Below are positions 6,252 through 7,699 of a stretch of DNA of 7,699 nt, in pieces; within the stretch, counting starts at the first letter, position 1, and each line of letters begins with the position of its first letter. This DNA is from an uncultured Bacilli bacterium (GTDB taxonomy: Bacteria; Bacillota_I; Bacilli_A; RF39; UBA660). The stretch lies in contig CANQUW010000049.1 of the NCBI GenBank assembly GCA_947627145.1, positions 1 through 7,699 of the forward strand. The letters run 5' to 3'. The notes beneath the pieces are model-generated. The model saw nothing but the letters and a program-made list of their open reading frames with translations. It did not search any database and was not told where the DNA came from. Both the position numbers and the translations under genes were made by a program.

Positions 6252-6280
6252 ATTATATATGGTAACATCCAACATGCGAA
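6252..6280 (-). promoter_or_regulatory. candidate antisense promoter inside the structured RNA
   Basis: On the minus strand TTCGCA (6280-6275; 4 of 6 to TTGACA) is followed by 17 nt and a perfect TATAAT (6257-6252). The -35 falls in the unpaired internal loop of the plus-strand RNA and the spacer is the 3' arm of P2. Predicted start is near 6245, the first base of the hairpin that follows. Confidence 0.42.
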
Positions 6281-6281
6281 A

Positions 6282-6300
6282 ATCAGATGTTTCCTTTTTT
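6282..6300 (+). terminator. terminator of the structured RNA (3' arm of closing stem plus T6)
   Basis: The 13-nt 3' arm of P1 (6282-6294) is immediately followed by TTTTTT. Its pairing partner is the extreme 5' end of the RNA, about 245 nt upstream, so termination would depend on a long-range stem. Locally only a weak 5-bp hairpin (AACAT 6271-6275 with ATGTT 6287-6291) is available. Confidence 0.6.
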
Positions 6301-6379
6301 AATTTATGAAATTTTCTTTGATAAATACATATTATCATAATTGTTAACTTTTTGCAAGCTTTCATCTAAAATTTTATAT
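6301..6379. other. AT-rich spacer with nothing recognisable
   Basis: Between the end of the structured RNA and the terminator of the YjcZ-like gene I see no frame with a ribosome site, no convincing promoter and no stable hairpin. The rest of the gene-poor stretch 5907-6438 is accounted for by the deformylase promoter, the RNA locus and that terminator. Confidence 0.5.
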
Positions 6380-6408
6380 AAAAAGACAAACAGGTTTTCC
6401 CGTTTGTC
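6380..6408 (-). terminator. intrinsic terminator of the YjcZ-like gene
   Basis: GACAAAC (6385-6391) pairs with GTTTGTC (6402-6408); after an A/C mismatch, GG pairs with CC around a TTTT loop. On the minus strand the stem is followed by TTTTT (6384-6380). It lies about 30 nt past the stop of the small gene on that strand. Confidence 0.8.
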
Positions 6409-6438
6409 ATATTAAATACATGTGTTATAAACACATTT

Positions 6439-6606
6439 TTAGTTTGCCCATCTTGTTCCAATCACTATTACAAGTAATATGAATAATACTAGTATAATTG
6501 CGTATACAGAACTATTGTTATTTTGATATCCTCCGTAAACTGGATAATATGATTGGTATCCACCTTGGTTACCGCAACCACATGATCCGCCACCATAGTA
6601 ATACAT
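6439..6606 (-). CDS. YjcZ-like small Gly/Tyr-rich membrane protein (sporulation-associated family)
   Basis: A 55-aa frame too short for routine ORF calling: MYYYGGGSCGCGNQGGYQSYY, a short NNNSS linker, then one membrane segment (VYAIILVLFILLVIVIG, about 34-50) and a TRWAN tail. The Gly/Tyr-rich head followed by a LVLFILLVIVIGxxW-type helix is the pattern of YjcZ-family peptides, many of which are named sporulation proteins in Bacilli; their molecular function is unknown. Unusual here are the two cysteines in SCGCG. A strong ribosome site AAAGGAGG (6622-6615) is 8 nt before the ATG, and a terminator follows, so this is a real single-gene unit. The family call rests on composition and layout rather than on long conserved motifs. 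Confidence 0.82.
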   Translation of the reverse strand: MYYYGGGSCGCGNQGGYQSYYPVYGGYQNNNSSVYAIILVLFILLVIVIGTRWAN

Positions 6607-6634
6607 AATTCTTGCCTCCTTTTCTAATCTACTA

Positions 6635-6661
6635 TAGGATATGAATTAATGTAAAAAGTGT
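6635..6661 (-). promoter_or_regulatory. sigma-K-like promoter of the YjcZ-like gene
   Basis: On the minus strand CATATCCTA (6643-6635) fits the sigma-K -10 consensus CATAnnnTA, with AC at 6661-6660 after 16 nt as the sigma-K -35. The start would lie near 6628, just before the ribosome site. TATAGT (6636-6631) could instead serve as a sigma-A -10, but no good -35 stands at the right distance. The short consensus makes this suggestive only. Confidence 0.4.
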
Positions 6662-6670
6662 TAATACAAG

Positions 6671-6699
6671 TTGCCTAAAGTACAAAACATCTTTATAAA
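6671..6699 (+). promoter_or_regulatory. candidate promoter of the FtsW/RodA-family gene
   Basis: TTGCCT (6671-6676; 4 of 6), a 17-nt spacer and TATAAA (6694-6699; 5 of 6). The start near 6706 gives a leader of about 40 nt with GGGACGTGAT (6733-6742) as the ribosome site ahead of ATG 6746. Confidence 0.5.
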
Positions 6700-6745
6700 T
6701 ATTTACTTTTATGATAAAATTAATACAAGATAGGGACGTGATAAT

Positions 6746-7699
6746 ATGAGAAAGGTAATTAAAAATCTTGATAAACCATTATTTTTTATCACCGTAATTT
6801 TATTTATTGGTGGACTAATAATGGTATTTTCATCAAGCAATGTTACTGCATACATGTCCCATGCAGTAAGTCCCTATAATTACTTTATAAAACAAGCTGT
6901 ATTTTTAGGAAGTGGCTTTATATTATTTATGTTTTTAATGATGTTTAATACCAAAGTATATGGTATGTTTTCCTGGCCATGTCTTATAGTAGTAGGTATC
7001 AGTTTAGTAGTTCTATTAATGGTAGGAGAAGCTCAGAACCAAGCAGTTAGTTGGTTTGACTTTGGGTTTTTTAGTGTTCAGCCTAGTGAATTTTTAAAAG
7101 TAATATTTATTATGTGGATGGCAAGATTCTATGAAGTGTTTGATAAAAAATTAAATACCTTTGTTGCGGTAGTTCCGGTAGGAGTAGGAGCAGTATTTGC
7201 ATTTCTAATTGCAATCCAACCTGACCTTGGAACTGCGATAATATTTTCAGTAATAGTTGCAACTATGTTTCTAGCATCCCCAACTTCCAAAATTATAAAA
7301 TTTAAAACTTTTGCGATAGGTGCCATGTTAATTGTCTTAGTAGGAGGAGCACTAATGTTTAGTGGAAAAAATATTCTTCAAGCAAGACAGCTTGAAAGAT
7401 TTAATTATAAGAATCCTTGTTCTAGATTATTCTCAACAGGTTCTCAAGTATGTAATGGATACATCGCAATTAATAATGGAAAACTAACAGGAGTAGGACT
7501 TGGTAACTCAACTCAAAAATATTTATATTTACCAGAGCCATATACAGACTTTATATTTGCAGTAATAGTAGAAGAATTAGGATTAGTTATGGGTATAATA
7601 ATTTTACTATTATATATGTTAGTATTATGGCGGATACTTATAATAGGTAAAAGAAGTTATACCAATAGAGGAGCATTAATATGTTATGGAGTAGCAGTC
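6746..7699 (+). CDS. FtsW/RodA/SpoVE-family SEDS peptidoglycan glycosyltransferase, 5' part
   Basis: The frame is open for 318 codons to the window edge, so the C-terminus is missing (the family is usually 370-420 aa). SEDS proteins polymerise lipid II into glycan strands at the membrane with a partner transpeptidase: FtsW in division, RodA in elongation, SpoVE in spore cortex. Visible signatures are SWFDFG..SVQPSEFLK (102-118), QPDLGTA (158-164) with the conserved D160, NNGKLTGVGLGNS (243-255), and YLPEPYTDFIFAVIVEELG (261-279). These include the strongly conserved PE..TDFIF..EELG block. Many hydrophobic segments are evident from residue 11 on. The extracellular loop before NNG has two cysteines, C225 and C236 (NPCSR and VCNG). 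The GLGNSTQKY..LPE stretch favours FtsW over RodA, but paralogues cannot be separated safely on a partial protein, so no symbol is given. Confidence 0.94.
   Translation, partial: MRKVIKNLDKPLFFITVILFIGGLIMVFSSSNVTAYMSHAVSPYNYFIKQAVFLGSGFILFMFLMMFNTKVYGMFSWPCLIVVGISLVVLLMVGEAQNQAVSWFDFGFFSVQPSEFLKVIFIMWMARFYEVFDKKLNTFVAVVPVGVGAVFAFLIAIQPDLGTAIIFSVIVATMFLASPTSKIIKFKTFAIGAMLIVLVGGALMFSGKNILQARQLERFNYKNPCSRLFSTGSQVCNGYIAINNGKLTGVGLGNSTQKYLYLPEPYTDFIFAVIVEELGLVMGIIILLLYMLVLWRILIIGKRSYTNRGALICYGVAV

Larger units (their letters stand above)
6024..6300 (+). ncRNA. structured RNA of about 277 nt with paired ends; possible type I toxin mRNA
   Basis: The 5' arm 6024-6036 pairs perfectly with 6282-6294 (13 bp, P1). 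After an asymmetric internal loop (2 nt against 8 nt), 6039-6050 pairs with 6262-6273 (12 bp, one G-U, P2). Inside P2 are four local hairpins: 6068-6075/6099-6106; 6126-6133/6162-6169; 6171-6179/6204-6212 with an inner 6181-6187/6194-6200; and 6215-6222/6238-6245. A T6 run (6295-6300) directly follows P1, so P1 can act as the terminator stem. A near-ideal promoter starts transcription at the first base of P1. None of the signature sequences of tmRNA, RNase P RNA or SRP RNA is visible. Size and end pairing match Firmicutes type I toxin mRNAs (about 250-300 nt), and a short hydrophobic frame lies in the middle. A conserved regulatory RNA of unknown class is the main alternative. That an RNA is made is well supported; its class is not. 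Confidence 0.75.

Noticed and set aside
6024..6294. Miniature transposable element with terminal inverted repeats
   Set aside because: The end arms are inverted repeats, but no target-site duplication is visible. A correctly spaced promoter and a T-run lie exactly outside the arms, which fits a transcript better. A search for further copies in the genome would settle it.
6024..6300. tmRNA, RNase P RNA, SRP RNA or 6S RNA
   Set aside because: There is no tRNA-like end or CCA, no GAGGAAAGUCC-type core and no SRP tetraloop helix. The multi-hairpin junction close to the ends does not match the single open bubble of 6S.

Overview
The window looks like a chromosome segment of a very AT-rich, low-GC Gram-positive bacterium, most likely an uncultured gut-type member of the Bacilli/Erysipelotrichia-like lineages. 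The evidence is strong AT bias in coding and non-coding DNA, Shine-Dalgarno sites of the AGGAGG/GGGGTG type, Firmicutes-type genes (YlbJ, YlbL/SepM, Gram-positive peptide deformylase, a YjcZ-like small protein, a SEDS protein) and the standard bacterial code (TGG for Trp, no in-frame TGA, TAA/TAG stops). The exact taxon is inference.

Left part (about 1-3338): a divergent type IV pilus/pseudopilus locus. The minus strand carries a GspE/PilB/ComGA-type assembly ATPase with complete ATPase motifs, no N1 domain and an unusual acidic C-terminal tail of about 180 residues. Facing away from it across a 96-bp promoter region are two overlapping plus-strand genes for prepilin-like proteins with class III leaders. 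Platform protein, prepilin peptidase and major pilin are not in the window.

Middle (3325-5906): a ylbJ-like membrane protein gene (minus, short for its family) diverges from a ylbL/sepM-like PDZ-Lon serine protease gene (plus). These two families are also near neighbours in Bacillus subtilis. Peptide deformylase (minus) converges on the protease gene; a hairpin over the deformylase stop codon ends its transcript.

Right part (5907-6438) has no conventional gene but is the most interesting stretch. A near-consensus sigma-A promoter fires exactly at the first base of a roughly 277-nt transcription unit. Its 5' and 3' ends are perfectly complementary (13 bp, then 12 bp), it contains four further hairpins, and it ends in TTTTTT. 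In its middle is a 28-29 codon frame for a basic-then-hydrophobic peptide. On the opposite strand lies what looks like a separate tiny antisense transcription unit with its own promoter, hairpin and T-run. This layout resembles a Firmicutes type I toxin-antitoxin module, with an unclassified structured RNA as the alternative.

The window closes with a 55-aa Gly/Tyr-rich YjcZ-like membrane peptide gene (minus, with a sigma-K-like promoter) and, divergently, the 5' 318 codons of an FtsW/RodA-family SEDS glycosyltransferase that runs off the right edge. YlbJ and the YjcZ-like gene suggest a sporulation history, while YlbL, Def and the SEDS protein are division, translation and cell-wall housekeeping functions.
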